A stretch of 64,000 nucleotides of DNA from G963664935 sp963664935 (GCA_963664935.2 CAXXSE010000007.1:248001-312000); one strand, 5' to 3'. Numbered from the stretch's first letter, positions 45,650 through 55,965 are shown. Program-made: numbers and translations. Notes: a model not told the origin generated them from the letters alone.

Positions 45650-45925
45650 TCAGGAAGATTTTGGCGGTACGTAACCTTCTGGTAAATCGCCGCCTTCGCC
45701 AAACAAAAACTTGTCGCGTTCCTTTTGTAGAAAGGCTTTTGCTTTCGCTTCGAAGGGGGTTAACCGATGCTCGTTGATCAGCATTGTCTGAATTTCCAGC
45801 CACTGTTGCCACACTTTTTTGGAAATGTTTTCATATATGTGCTGCCCACTTTTTCCAGGAAATGGCGGCGCATCCAATCCCTCCGCTTCGTCTCCCAGTT
45901 TTACGCATTTCACTATTCTAGCCAT
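45650..45925 (-). CDS. yggX: Fe(2+)-trafficking protein YggX
   Basis: 91 residues, full-length YggX: CVKLGDEAEGLDAPPFPG, GQHIYENISKKVWQQWLEIQ and FEAKAKAFLQKERDKFLFGE. It is a cytosolic protein involved in protecting Fe-S clusters and labile iron. Its start overlaps the mutY stop by 8 nt, the conserved mutY-yggX arrangement of gammaproteobacteria; MutY itself carries a 4Fe-4S cluster. Confidence 0.96.
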   Translation of the reverse strand: MARIVKCVKLGDEAEGLDAPPFPGKSGQHIYENISKKVWQQWLEIQTMLINEHRLTPFEAKAKAFLQKERDKFLFGEGGDLPEGYVPPKSS

Positions 45926-46975
45926 ATTTGTCCTCTTCGGTTGACAGTTGCTCCAGCAAACGGCTTACCGGAGCGGGTAAACCATATCGATTGTCTCGGC
46001 GAAGGTTATACCAGAGGATTCGTTGTGATTCCATCACCTTAAGGTTGGTTTTTTTCTGGTAAGCCAACATCGGCGTGTAATCAAGATGAAAATGGGAAAA
46101 GGTATGCCGGCGTTCGGTTAACCAACTCAAATGAGACCCATAGATCTTTCGAGTCTCACACCAGTCGAAAAGTTGTCCTTTTTGCTCGAATTCGGGGAAA
46201 CTCCAAAGACCTCCCCATAAACCCACAGGCGGACGGTTCTCTAGATAAAAACTATCTTTCGAATTTCGAAGTACTAACATGTAGCACTTACGAACCGGGA
46301 TCTTCTTGCGTAGACGTGGGGTCGGTAATTCGGCCACCCGATTGCCAGCCAACGCCGAGCACCCGGCATGGATCGGGCATTCGTTGCAAGAAGGATTTTT
46401 GCGCGTGCATAGTGTCGCCCCAAGATCCATGATGGCCTGAGTATATTCCGCTACCCGTGATTCCGGCGTATGCCGGTCGCTAAGTTGCCACAATTCCTGA
46501 GCAACTCTTGTGTCGCCTGGCCAGCCATCGATAGCTTTGAACGGCTGAATACCCTTTTGACGTTGCCATCTAAAATTGGCGCCCGTTTATTAAACGCCAT
46601 ACTCAAAATGGCCCCCGCGGTGGACCGGCCTATTCCCGGAAGCGCAACCAGTTGATCTAAGTGTTCCGGGAATTCACCGCATCTCACTATCATTCTAGAC
46701 GCTGTATGGAGATTTCTCGCCCGAGCATAGTAACCGAGACCCGACCAATAATGGAGTACCGAATCCAAGGGTGCATCAGCCAAGGCCCGCAGCGAGGGAA
46801 AGCACTCCATAAAGCGCAAGTAGTACGGGATAACGGTCGAAACCTGGGTTTGTTGCAACATGATTTCCGATACCCATACTCGATAGGGAGTGGGGTCAAT
46901 CTGCCAGGGTAGATCCTTCCGCCCTTTTTGGTCAAACCAATCGAGGATGCGTTTTTGGAATTCAAGGGGTTTCAT
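45918..46975 (-). pseudogene. mutY: A/G-specific adenine glycosylase MutY, single-base frameshift
   Basis: From the ATG at 46975 the N-terminal half is intact: E37 in WVSEIMLQQTQ, HhH ALPGIGRSTAGA (111-122), and catalytic D136 in ILDGNVKRV. After GNVKRVFSR the frame shifts. Restoring one T near 46541 gives FKAIDGWPGD... and rejoins the second frame, which contains the Fe-S cluster ligands C-x6-C-x2-C-x5-C (LCTRKNPSCNECPIHAGC) and the C-terminal NUDIX-like 8-oxoG-recognition domain. MutY removes A opposite 8-oxoG. Loss would give a mutator phenotype, so an assembly error is a serious alternative. Confidence 0.85.
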
Positions 46976-47191
46976 TTCAGATATACTCTTCGTACTTGGA
47001 GTTTCGGCGTTTGGGGTGGATAATTTTTGGCGGAGGGCAAGGCGGAAAAACGCTGTTCTCCACCCTACAGCAAGGTATTCCAACGCGGTCATCCGCGAAA
47101 AAGGATGCGCCCCGAGTACTGAAATTTCATGTACGGAGAGTATAGAATATCAGAATCATCAAAATATCGCCTGCCATCAATTTGTAATCCC

Positions 47192-50100
47192 ATGTCTTTA
47201 ACCCCTTCCCGCTGGCAATTCTGGATTGACCGAGGCGGTACATTTACCGACATCGTTGCCCGTCGTCCCGATGGCCGGATTACGACCCATAAACTGCTTT
47301 CGGAAAATCCCGGTCATTATAGTGACGCCGCGCTTCAGGGCATCCGCAACGCTATGGAGATCACTGATGATGAGCCACTCCCGGGCGAATTCATCGAAGC
47401 AATCAAGATGGGTACAACAGTCGGTACCAATGCACTATTGGAACGGAAGGGCGAACGTACTGTACTGGCCATAACCGAGGGGTTTCGAGATTGCCTTCGC
47501 ATCGGCTATCAAAATCGTCCGGATATTTTCGCCTTGAACATCGTGTTGCCCGAAATGCTCTACGAAGGTGTCATCGAAATAACCGAACGCTGTAATGCAA
47601 TGGGTCAAAAATTGATTCCGCTCGATAAGAATCGAGCCCAAGCTGATTTGCAAGCGGCTTTTGATTCAGGGATCCGCTCGGTCGCCATCGTCCTTATGCA
47701 TGCTTGGCAATCGACCGATCATGAACGGGAGGTAGCCGAGCTTGCCCGTAGCATCGGTTTTAGCCAAATATCCGTATCGCACCAAGTCAGCCCGCTCATG
47801 AAGATCGTCAGCCGGGGCGATACGACTGTAGTGGATGCTTATCTCTCTCCCCTGCTCCGTCGATACGTTAACCAAGTCGTCACAGGTCTCAAAACCGGTT
47901 CACCCAAGGTCAAAGATAATAATGCCCCCCCTATCCCACTCGGTGGCAAAAAAGGAAATGGTAAACCCCGGCTTATGTTCATGCAATCAAATGGTGGGCT
48001 AATCGATGCGGCTTATTTTCAGGGGAAGGATAGTATTCTTTCCGGTCCGGCCGGTGGTATCGTCGGAGCGGTAGCGACATCGAAAATAGCCGGTTTTGAA
48101 AAGATCGTAACCTTTGATATGGGCGGCACCTCGACCGATGTTGCTCATTTCGCAGGCGAATACGAAAGAAGTTTTGAAACCGAGGTCGCGGGCGTCCGTA
48201 TGCGGGCGCCGATGATGCATATTCATACCGTAGCCGCTGGTGGAGGCTCGATCCTTCATTTCGACGGAATGCGGTTTCGTGTCGGACCAGATTCGGCGGG
48301 GGCTAATCCTGGCCCTGCTTGCTACCGCAATGGTGGCCCCCTGTGCGTCACCGACGCCAATGTCATGCTAGGCAAGCTACCGCTTGAGTTTTTCCCGAAG
48401 GTCTTTGGTCCCCAAGGAAACTGGTCAATCGATGCGGACATCGTACGCAAAAAATTTACCAATCTGAGCAAAAAGGTGCATGCCGATGGTGGAAAGTTAA
48501 CGACACCCGAACAGGTCGCCGAAGGATTCCTTTCCGTCGCGGTGGAAAACATGGCCAATGCTATCAAGAGGATTTCAATCCAACGGGGTTATAACGTCGC
48601 CGAATATACTCTGTGCTGTTTTGGCGCTGCCGGCGGACAACATGCGTGCCGGGTAGCCGATAACCTCGGTATTACCCGGATTTTTCTCCACCCCTACGCC
48701 GGGGTTTTGTCGGCCTACGGGATGGGTCTTGCCGACTTTCGGATCATCCGGCAACACGCCGTAGAGGAACAACTTTGTGAGGGGATAATCGAACACACCC
48801 AAGGCCTCTTCGACGACTTGGAAACCATTGGAAAACATGAAATGACAGCTCAGGGTATTGCCGACGAGAATACCCACTTAATCCGAAGAGTTCACCTTCG
48901 GTACCAAGGAACGGATACCGCGTTGGCTGTAGAGTTTGCAAGCCGTCAAACGATGATCAAAAAGTTTGAAACCCTACACCGAAGCCGATTTGGCTTTGTT
49001 TATGAAAACAAGGTCCATATCGTTGAAGCCATCTCGGTAGAAATCATCGGAGCGACAACTCGAACCGAAGATCCCATCCAGCAAACCAATTCGGGTCGCC
49101 AAAACCATCCCGTTGGCATTACCCGGATGTTTTCAGGCGGGTCATATCGTGAAACACCCATATTTCTCCGAAACGATCTCGCTCCCAGCAGCCAATTCGA
49201 AGGACCCGCCATCATTGTGGATCCAACTTCGACGACGGTCATCGAGCCCAACTGGCAGGTAGAAATAACCCCTTTGAATCATCTTGTCCTCACGCGTGCA
49301 ACACCCCTTGTTCGCCGATCCGCGATAGGAACCCGCGTCGATCCGGTGATGCTGGAAATATTTAACAAGCTGTTTATGTCTATCGCCGAACAGATGGGCG
49401 ACACACTTCAAAATACAGCCTATTCCGTCAACATCAAGGAACGCCTCGATTTTTCCTGCGCCGTATTCGATCAACAAGGAGAGTTAATCGCCAACGCACC
49501 TCACATCCCCGTACACCTGGGATCCATGGACGAAAGTGTTCAGGCGCTTATCAAAAGCCAAAGTGACGGCATGTCCCCCGGGGATGTATACCTTTTAAAT
49601 TCTCCCTATCATGGCGGTACCCATCTCCCGGACATTACCGTCGTGACTCCAGTCTTCGACCAAAAAGACAAGGACATTCTATTTTATGTGGCGTCGCGGG
49701 GACATCATGCCGATATCGGTGGAATTACGCCGGGATCGATGCCGCCCACAAGCCAACATATCGATGAAGAAGGCGTTCTCAGCGACGGGCTTAAATTGGT
49801 TGAAGCGGGATATTTTCGGGAAGATATCGTCACCGCATGGCTACTCGGTAACCCCTACCCCGCGCGTAATCCGAATCAAAATATCGCCGACTTGCATGCA
49901 CAGATAGCCGCCAATGAGAAAGGTGTCGGAGAACTCCGGCGCATGGTTGCGCACTATTCGTTGTCAACAGTCCAAGCTTATATGCAGCATGTTCGAAATA
50001 ATGCCGCTGAAGCAGTTCGGCGAACATTAACGCGGCTCAAAGACGGGCGATTTACTTATCGAATGGATAACGGCGCCGAGATTCGAGTAGCCATCAATAT

Positions 50101-50860
50101 CGACCACTCATCACGAACGGCCCGTATTGATTTTAGCGGCACATCGAAGCAACAAACCACCAATCTGAATGCACCCGCCGCAGTGTGCAAAGCAGCTGTA
50201 TTATATGTTTTTAGAACCCTGGTACAGGACGATATTCCATTAAACGCGGGGTGCCTTCGACCTCTGGAGATTATTATTCCCGAAGGCTCAATGCTTAATC
50301 CGGTCTATCCGGCGGCGGTGGTCGCGGGAAATGTCGAAACATCCCAATATATTGTCGATACCCTATATGGCGCTTTGGGTGTGCTCGCCGCTTCACAGGG
50401 AACCATGAACAACTTTACTTTCGGAAATGATCAGTGGCAATATTACGAAACAATCTGCGGTGGCGCAGGAGCAGGTTCGGATTTCGATGGTTGCGACGCA
50501 GTCCAGACGCATATGACCAATTCCCGAATCACCGATCCTGAAGTGCTGGAGTGGCGGTTTCCGGTGCTACTGGAAACGTTCGCCATTCGCGCGTGTACCG
50601 GCGGCGGCGGTCAACATCGCGGAGGCAATGGCGTCATCCGGCGAATACGCTTTCTTGAACCGATGACAGCGGCCATTCTATCCAACCACCGGAATGAACC
50701 CCCATTTGGCCTTAAAGGGGGCGAGCCCGGGGCATTGGGAAACAACCGGGTAGAAAAAAACAATGGGTCCGTCATCAAACTCACAGGATGTAATAAGATC
50801 GAGATGGAATCTGGCGATGTATTTGTCATTGAGACGCCGGGAGGTGGGGGTTATGGGTAG
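47192..50860 (+). CDS. 5-oxoprolinase (fused HyuA-HyuB, ATP-hydrolysing)
   Basis: About 1,222 residues from the ATG at 47192 (an in-frame ATG 63 bp upstream is less likely). HyuA half: WIDRGGTFTDIVARRPDG, GTTVGTNALLERKGERT, DMGGTSTDV and GPACYRNGGP are the ASKHA-type ATPase motifs. HyuB half begins near VDPVMLEIFNKLFMSIAEQM and has NSPYHGGTHLPDITVVTPVF, SRGHHADIGG and FGLKGGEPG. It hydrolyses 5-oxo-L-proline to glutamate with ATP in the glutathione cycle, in the cytosol. The length and fusion match OPLAH-type enzymes. It stands alone; related hydantoinases cannot be fully excluded. Confidence 0.92.
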   Translation: MSLTPSRWQFWIDRGGTFTDIVARRPDGRITTHKLLSENPGHYSDAALQGIRNAMEITDDEPLPGEFIEAIKMGTTVGTNALLERKGERTVLAITEGFRDCLRIGYQNRPDIFALNIVLPEMLYEGVIEITERCNAMGQKLIPLDKNRAQADLQAAFDSGIRSVAIVLMHAWQSTDHEREVAELARSIGFSQISVSHQVSPLMKIVSRGDTTVVDAYLSPLLRRYVNQVVTGLKTGSPKVKDNNAPPIPLGGKKGNGKPRLMFMQSNGGLIDAAYFQGKDSILSGPAGGIVGAVATSKIAGFEKIVTFDMGGTSTDVAHFAGEYERSFETEVAGVRMRAPMMHIHTVAAGGGSILHFDGMRFRVGPDSAGANPGPACYRNGGPLCVTDANVMLGKLPLEFFPKVFGPQGNWSIDADIVRKKFTNLSKKVHADGGKLTTPEQVAEGFLSVAVENMANAIKRISIQRGYNVAEYTLCCFGAAGGQHACRVADNLGITRIFLHPYAGVLSAYGMGLADFRIIRQHAVEEQLCEGIIEHTQGLFDDLETIGKHEMTAQGIADENTHLIRRVHLRYQGTDTALAVEFASRQTMIKKFETLHRSRFGFVYENKVHIVEAISVEIIGATTRTEDPIQQTNSGRQNHPVGITRMFSGGSYRETPIFLRNDLAPSSQFEGPAIIVDPTSTTVIEPNWQVEITPLNHLVLTRATPLVRRSAIGTRVDPVMLEIFNKLFMSIAEQMGDTLQNTAYSVNIKERLDFSCAVFDQQGELIANAPHIPVHLGSMDESVQALIKSQSDGMSPGDVYLLNSPYHGGTHLPDITVVTPVFDQKDKDILFYVASRGHHADIGGITPGSMPPTSQHIDEEGVLSDGLKLVEAGYFREDIVTAWLLGNPYPARNPNQNIADLHAQIAANEKGVGELRRMVAHYSLSTVQAYMQHVRNNAAEAVRRTLTRLKDGRFTYRMDNGAEIRVAINIDHSSRTARIDFSGTSKQQTTNLNAPAAVCKAAVLYVFRTLVQDDIPLNAGCLRPLEIIIPEGSMLNPVYPAAVVAGNVETSQYIVDTLYGALGVLAASQGTMNNFTFGNDQWQYYETICGGAGAGSDFDGCDAVQTHMTNSRITDPEVLEWRFPVLLETFAIRACTGGGGQHRGGNGVIRRIRFLEPMTAAILSNHRNEPPFGLKGGEPGALGNNRVEKNNGSVIKLTGCNKIEMESGDVFVIETPGGGGYG

Positions 50861-50952
50861 GAAGCTGAAGGGACCGATTCACTTGAGTGGTTGCACCCGG
50901 AATTCGACTCCGAATTTCCGGGGTTTGCAGCATTTAAGTATTGTGTGCACTC

Positions 50953-51711
50953 TCAGTCATACTTACTCTTTTTATGCTTCTTTTTGTGTTTATGCTTATG
51001 CTTCTTTTTATGCTTCTTTTTGTGTTTATGCTTATGTTTCTTTTTATGTCCCTTATCTTTATCCGCGTCATGGAGAAACCAAGCACCAGCAACGGCACAT
51101 TCAAAACCAAATTCGGCCAGGCACAAACCATTTGCAATAATCGGCGGTTCCAAACTAAACTTAACTATAATGTTTTTGTGTTCCAGCTTCTTTTTTTTGC
51201 CATTCTCAGGATCATGGAACTTGTATGTTTTCTTTACGATTAGTTCAGAATTTCCTTCGACTGCTTGGTCTGGTTGTCCCTCAATATCCATTTGCCTCCC
51301 TTGACTCAGGGAATGGCCTTTGGCAATAACGTGTTCGCACGCACCAGCTCCATAAGGATCATAACAGAGCTTCCAATGCCCTCTTGCGCGAGTCGATTCA
51401 AAGAAGCCATTGTCAAATTGTTTAATGATTGCTTCTTTAATATGCGCTGTTAATCGGCCATCGCAGGGTTCTGGATGATCTTTCAGATCATCGTCGCACC
51501 ATTTAGGGAAATTCGTAAAGAAAGCAACAGTTTCGGTATAAGCTCGTACACCTGGAAATTTATCGCAGATCTCTGGTCGATCATCCGTAGGACATCTAAT
51601 GATCGTATAATTCCCGTTCGATAACGCCATTTTACCTGGTTTTGACCCAGCCATACTGATGCCGGAAAGTAAAACTAATACTACAAAAACCGTTAAAAGG
51701 ATTCTTTTCAT
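50953..51711 (-). CDS. Secreted protein with Lys/His-repeat tail
   Basis: About 252 residues from the ATG at 51711. Signal peptide MKRILLTVFVVLVLLSGISMAG, then a mature domain with Cys residues in IIRCPTDDRPEIC, WCDDDLKDHPEPCDG, KLCYDPYGAGACEH and LCLAEFGFEC, suggesting several disulphides. The last ~30 residues are almost only Lys and His (KKKHKHKHKKKHKKK...), an amphoteric polycationic tail with potential to bind metals, nucleic acid or polyanionic envelope polymers. The tail DNA is a TTTTTATG/CTTCTTTTTG tandem. No family is recognised. Confidence 0.7.
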   Translation of the reverse strand: MKRILLTVFVVLVLLSGISMAGSKPGKMALSNGNYTIIRCPTDDRPEICDKFPGVRAYTETVAFFTNFPKWCDDDLKDHPEPCDGRLTAHIKEAIIKQFDNGFFESTRARGHWKLCYDPYGAGACEHVIAKGHSLSQGRQMDIEGQPDQAVEGNSELIVKKTYKFHDPENGKKKKLEHKNIIVKFSLEPPIIANGLCLAEFGFECAVAGAWFLHDADKDKGHKKKHKHKHKKKHKKKHKHKHKKKHKKSKYD

Positions 51712-52187
51712 TATTATCACTCTAGATGAATACAAAAAAGGGGATTACCCAATGAGTCTATTTAACGAATTCATCCTTTATTGTGATGTAATTCTTATTT
51801 CTGAAGTTTTAGCTTGGGAAAAAATTAGTACGGGGAAAAACCGCATTTGGCCTTGCGGGAAATTCGGGGACAATTTATCGGGACAGTTGATTTAATTGCT
51901 GAAGCCTTTATGACTCTGATCCTTGAGTTCTAGAAATGCTACAATCTTTTCAAGGACTACCCTCTAGCCAGATTAGGGTCCTGAAAGAAGTTAAAATACC
52001 GAATTTGGTGGGGTAGGGATTCGTGTTCAAGGCGTATCAAGGGTCGTATTTTGGCTTTAACCATTGACAAAACAGAACGGCATATAACGCCACAAATATG
52101 CAAGCCTGGCAGTTTAAGCTTTGCAAGATGCCCTACCATGTAGATCCATTTTCGCGCTCCCAATAATTGCTAAAACAAGAGAATTCC
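51712..52187. other. Intergenic between the Lys/His protein and yaaA
   Basis: No supported gene. The sequence at 52108-52145 (TTTGCAAGATGCCCTACCAT...) is an inverted relative of 37285-37322 (TAGTAGGGCATCTTGCAAAG), a short dispersed repeat. Two short frames here have no features. Confidence 0.4.
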
Positions 52188-52976
52188 ATGCTGGCTCTCA
52201 TTTCTCCCGCTAAAAATCTTGACTACGTATCGCCGCTGGTCACCTCCCGCAATTCCACGCCGGAGTTTCTCGACGATGCGGAAGAACTTATCAAGCAATT
52301 AAAGCCGTTGTCACCCAAAAAAATCGGCAACCTGATGAACCTCAGCGACCGGCTTTCGACGCTTAATTCTAAACGTTACCACGCTTGGCAACGCCCCTTC
52401 ACACCAGAGAACGCCAAACCGGCAATCCTAACGTTTAACGGTGATGTTTATGCGGGGCTGGATGCGAAATCGTTAAGTGATGAGGACTTTAGCTACGCAC
52501 AAAAGAATCTGCGGATTCTCTCAGGTCTCTATGGGCTTCTTAGACCTTTGGACCTGATGCAAGCCTATCGGTTGGAAATGGGTACAATGTTTGCCAATCC
52601 CCGGGGCAAAAACCTGTATGCGTTCTGGGGTAATAAAATCACCGAGAAGATAAACGAAGTACTCAGCAAACAAGATTCCCGGATTCTAGTCAATCTAGCC
52701 TCGACCGAGTATTTTAAATCGGTCCACCCCAAACTTATACAAGGTAAAATCGTTAGCCCACAGTTCAAGGATGAAAAAAATGGTCGATACAAAATCATCA
52801 GCTTTTTTGCGAAAAAAGCCCGCGGTATGATGGCCGCTTACCTGATCAAAAATCGTATCCGCTCAATAGCTGATCTGAACGGTTTTCAAACTGCCGGGTA
52901 CTACTACAGCGAAAAGGATTCCTCCGATACCAAACCGGTATTCCTACGCGACGAAGTGACTCGGGCAAATCTCTGA
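52188..52976 (+). CDS. yaaA: Peroxide stress protein YaaA
   Basis: 262 residues from the ATG at 52188 (AAGAG upstream; an ATG-independent extension of seven codons is unlikely). Family motifs: MLALISPAKNLDYVSP, LTFNGDVYAGLDA, ILSGLYGLLRPLDLMQAYRL, EMGT, and VNLASTEYFKSV. YaaA (UPF0246) lowers damage from hydrogen peroxide by limiting free iron and binds DNA. It stands alone. Confidence 0.95.
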   Translation: MLALISPAKNLDYVSPLVTSRNSTPEFLDDAEELIKQLKPLSPKKIGNLMNLSDRLSTLNSKRYHAWQRPFTPENAKPAILTFNGDVYAGLDAKSLSDEDFSYAQKNLRILSGLYGLLRPLDLMQAYRLEMGTMFANPRGKNLYAFWGNKITEKINEVLSKQDSRILVNLASTEYFKSVHPKLIQGKIVSPQFKDEKNGRYKIISFFAKKARGMMAAYLIKNRIRSIADLNGFQTAGYYYSEKDSSDTKPVFLRDEVTRANL

Positions 52977-53196
52977 GTGGTTCTTAGCCCAAGTCTCCGC
53001 TTTCCTTAGAAAAGAGCGCCGCCCTCAGTAATATCCTTTCAGACGTCAGCCTTAACTGTCAGATAGCTATACAGCGCTACTGCATTGTGTATTCGGGTTT
53101 CGAAGCTCATAAATTAGATCATTGAATTACCGGAATAAATTTCAATTAGCATGATTTTTGCTTAATCCTCGTAATCCTAAATTTCAAGAGAATGCG

Positions 53197-53856
53197 ATGA
53201 TTGACGCAAAAAAGTATTTAATTATGATCGCGGCATTTTGTTGTACACCGGCATTAACATGGGCAATGCCGATGCCAGGGGACATCGTGATCAATGAAAT
53301 CATGCAAAACCCATCCGTCGTATTCGATAGTCAGGGAGAATGGTTTGAAATATTCAACACCACGAATTCGGCCATTGACATTAACGGGTGGACAATTCAA
53401 GACGAGGATTTAGATTCCCATGAGATAAATAATGGCGGCTCGCTCATTATTTACGCATTGGGTTATCTTGTTTTGGGTAGGAATGCCGATTTTGCTACTA
53501 ATGGCGGCGTTGTCGTGGACTACCAGTACAGCGGTATTATCCTTGCCAATGGGGAGGATGAACTTACGCTTCTCGATGGACTATTGGCGATCGATCATGT
53601 GGCTTGGGATGATGGAAATACCTTTCCCGATCCGACTGGCGCCTCGATGGAATTGATAAATCCATTATTGGACAACTCCCTGGGCGTAAATTGGGTTGAG
53701 GCGCCAGCACAATTTGGTATAGGTGATTCATCTACACCCGGCGCCATAAATTCCGTTTACGCAGCCACCCCGGTTCCCGAACCCACCAATATTTTATTAC
53801 TTGGATTAGGATTGGTTGGTTGGGGTCTCAAAAGGAATTCCCAAACAGCCTCCTAG
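53197..53856 (+). CDS. PEP-CTERM protein with lamin-tail domain
   Basis: 219 residues from the ATG at 53197. Signal peptide (LIMIAAFCCTPALTWA), a lamin-tail domain at about 28-150 (GDIVINEIMQNPSVV, GEWFEIFNTTNSAIDINGWT), and a textbook PEP-CTERM sorting signal at the end: VPEPTNILLLGLGLVGWGLK followed by basic residues. Exosortase should cleave at the PEP motif and anchor or release the protein with exopolysaccharide. The 3' end overlaps the convergent pit gene by 4 nt. Confidence 0.93.
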   Translation: MIDAKKYLIMIAAFCCTPALTWAMPMPGDIVINEIMQNPSVVFDSQGEWFEIFNTTNSAIDINGWTIQDEDLDSHEINNGGSLIIYALGYLVLGRNADFATNGGVVVDYQYSGIILANGEDELTLLDGLLAIDHVAWDDGNTFPDPTGASMELINPLLDNSLGVNWVEAPAQFGIGDSSTPGAINSVYAATPVPEPTNILLLGLGLVGWGLKRNSQTAS

Positions 53857-55112
53857 GTAAACATCCCTTTAAACGTAAAGAAGAAAAATATTGCCAATAC
53901 ACCACCAACGGGCAATGTGATTAACCATGACATAAAAATCGTACGGACAATTCCGAGATCGATGGCTGAGACGCCACGGGCCATTCCAACGCCCAAAATG
54001 GCGCCGACCAGGGTATGGGTCGTGGAAATAGGAAGCCCCGTACCCGAAGCAATAACGACGGTCGTAGCCGCGGCCAACTCGCAACAAAACCCGCGGCTGG
54101 GTGTTAGATAGGTGATACCGTGCCCAACAGTTTCGATGACCCGGCGTCCATACATTAGAAGACCTAATACTATCCCGCCGCCGCCAACCAGCAATATCCA
54201 ATAGGGAAGCATCGCTTCGTTGCCGAATTGACCGTTGTTCTGGACGATACTGACTACGGCGGCTAATGGACCGATAGCATTGGCTACATCGTTCGAACCA
54301 TGGGCAAATGCCATGGTGCATGCGGTAATAATCATGAGTGTACTGAAAATCTTTTCCACATTGGTATAGTGAAAATCCCTATCCGCCGTCGGATCGAATT
54401 TTACGGATCTTACCAGCAGGGTTCCAATACCCATAAGAAGAATTCCACATAGGAATGATATACCGTAGGTTGCACCGAGACTCAGATCTAACTGGGTATG
54501 TTTCAAGCCCTTAAGAAAGGTGACGAGGCTGATAACGAAGCCAACCAAGAAAACATAGAAAGGAACGTAACGCTTGGCGCTAACAATCGGATCTTTGGTA
54601 TCGAGAATAATGAATTGAACGCTTCGAAACAGAGCATAGGAAATGACACCCGCTAGAAGGGGGGATACAATCCAACTCATGACAATATATCCGACCTTGT
54701 CCCAATGGACAGCATCCAAACCAATCCCGACGATCGCAAAACCGACAATCGAACCCACTATAGAATGGGTCGTCGAAACTGGCCAACCCGCTCTAGACGC
54801 GATAAACAGCCAGATTCCCGCAGCCAGCAACGAAGCGAGCATGCCGAAAATCAATAACTCCGGTTTATCCACGATAGAGCTAACGTCGACGATTCCCTTT
54901 CTTATCGTCGACGTCACCTGCCCCCCTGCCAGTATGGCACCAGCAAATTCGAAAATCGCGGCAATAATAACCGCCTGTTTGATGGTGATAGCCTTGGAGC
55001 CGACCGACGTCGCCATGGCATTAGCGACATCATTTGCGCCGATACCCCATGCCATAAAGAGCCCAAAAACAATCGCTAAAATTAAATATGTTGTACCGAA
55101 GTCCATGTCCAC
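53853..55112 (-). CDS. pit: PiT-family inorganic phosphate transporter
   Basis: 419 residues, about 11-12 TM helices, with the duplicated PiT signature: GANDVANAMATSVGSKAI in the first half and HGSNDVANAIGPLAAVVSI in the second. SRAGWPVSTTHSIVGSIVG and GTGLPISTTHTLVGAILG are the paired family motifs. It takes up metal-phosphate complexes or phosphate with H+ or Na+ across the inner membrane. The DUF47 gene ends 2 bp upstream, so the two form one operon. Confidence 0.95.
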   Translation of the reverse strand: MDMDFGTTYLILAIVFGLFMAWGIGANDVANAMATSVGSKAITIKQAVIIAAIFEFAGAILAGGQVTSTIRKGIVDVSSIVDKPELLIFGMLASLLAAGIWLFIASRAGWPVSTTHSIVGSIVGFAIVGIGLDAVHWDKVGYIVMSWIVSPLLAGVISYALFRSVQFIILDTKDPIVSAKRYVPFYVFLVGFVISLVTFLKGLKHTQLDLSLGATYGISFLCGILLMGIGTLLVRSVKFDPTADRDFHYTNVEKIFSTLMIITACTMAFAHGSNDVANAIGPLAAVVSIVQNNGQFGNEAMLPYWILLVGGGGIVLGLLMYGRRVIETVGHGITYLTPSRGFCCELAAATTVVIASGTGLPISTTHTLVGAILGVGMARGVSAIDLGIVRTIFMSWLITLPVGGVLAIFFFFTFKGMFT

Positions 55113-55114
55113 AC

Positions 55115-55795
55115 CTATTTTGCGAGTGTTAGTTGAAGCCGTCGACCAACCCGTTCAGCATCATCGGCAAGATCGCCGACCCACTCAAATACTTTATACA
55201 TAAACATGACATCGACGGGCGGAAGATCTTGCTCGTTGCGGAAAAGAATCGTGCGTAGATTAACCTGCATTTCATCGGTGTCGCTTTCGATACTATCCAG
55301 TTCTTCCAACAGCTTTTCAACGCGGGCGACTTCGCGTCCTCGAAATCCCATTTCAACGAGTTCATCGAGTTCGTTAATACAGGTTTGCGTATGATGTACC
55401 GCTTCCACGCAACGGTTAACAAATTCCTTCAACGTTGCGTGGATATTATTCGGAAACCTCATTCGTCTACCTACAATAAGCCCGGCGATGTCTTTTGCTT
55501 TATTTGCGATTTTATCCTGGACCCGAATCAGCTCTAAAAGATCACGTCTGGGAATTGGCAACAACAAGTTTTTGGGAAGATTCATGCGAAGTGCTTTTTT
55601 TAATTTATCGGCTTCCTGTTCCTTACCGGCAATGAGGCCATAAGCTTTTGCGATCACCACCTGATCACCGTCGACGACACCGTCGAATAGTGGGATCAAT
55701 TCACTTACGCACTCTGAAACCTTCTGCATATGCTGTTGCAAAGTAAGGTTAGGCGAACCCCTGAATACTTTGCTTAAATAACTAGTTTTAATCAT
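55115..55795 (-). CDS. DUF47/PhoU-like regulator of PiT (TIGR00153 type)
   Basis: 226 residues of the PhoU-related DUF47 family: SYLSKVFRGSPNLTLQQHMQ, LRMNLPKNLLLPIPRRDLLE, QDKIANKAKDIAGLIVGRRM, and FMYKVFEWVGDLADDAERVG. The all-helical protein is thought to control the adjacent Pit transporter. It lies 2 bp upstream of pit on the same strand. Divergent from pstS over 170 bp. Confidence 0.93.
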   Translation of the reverse strand: MIKTSYLSKVFRGSPNLTLQQHMQKVSECVSELIPLFDGVVDGDQVVIAKAYGLIAGKEQEADKLKKALRMNLPKNLLLPIPRRDLLELIRVQDKIANKAKDIAGLIVGRRMRFPNNIHATLKEFVNRCVEAVHHTQTCINELDELVEMGFRGREVARVEKLLEELDSIESDTDEMQVNLRTILFRNEQDLPPVDVMFMYKVFEWVGDLADDAERVGRRLQLTLAK

Positions 55796-55965
55796 AAGAC
55801 GACCCTTTATAAATTCATGAATCCTAATGTTGAAAAATGGATGGATTATACTGAAGATTGGTGATTTCTCAATAAATCGATGTATATGCTATATCGTCAT
55901 ACGAATCTATTTTTGTTCTGAAAATCAGGGATTCAACATTTAATGCCAATCTACGGAGATATTCG

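Noticed and set aside
55796..55965. Pho box between DUF47 and pstS
   Set aside because: Only one half (GTCATA) resembles the consensus; the second half is absent.
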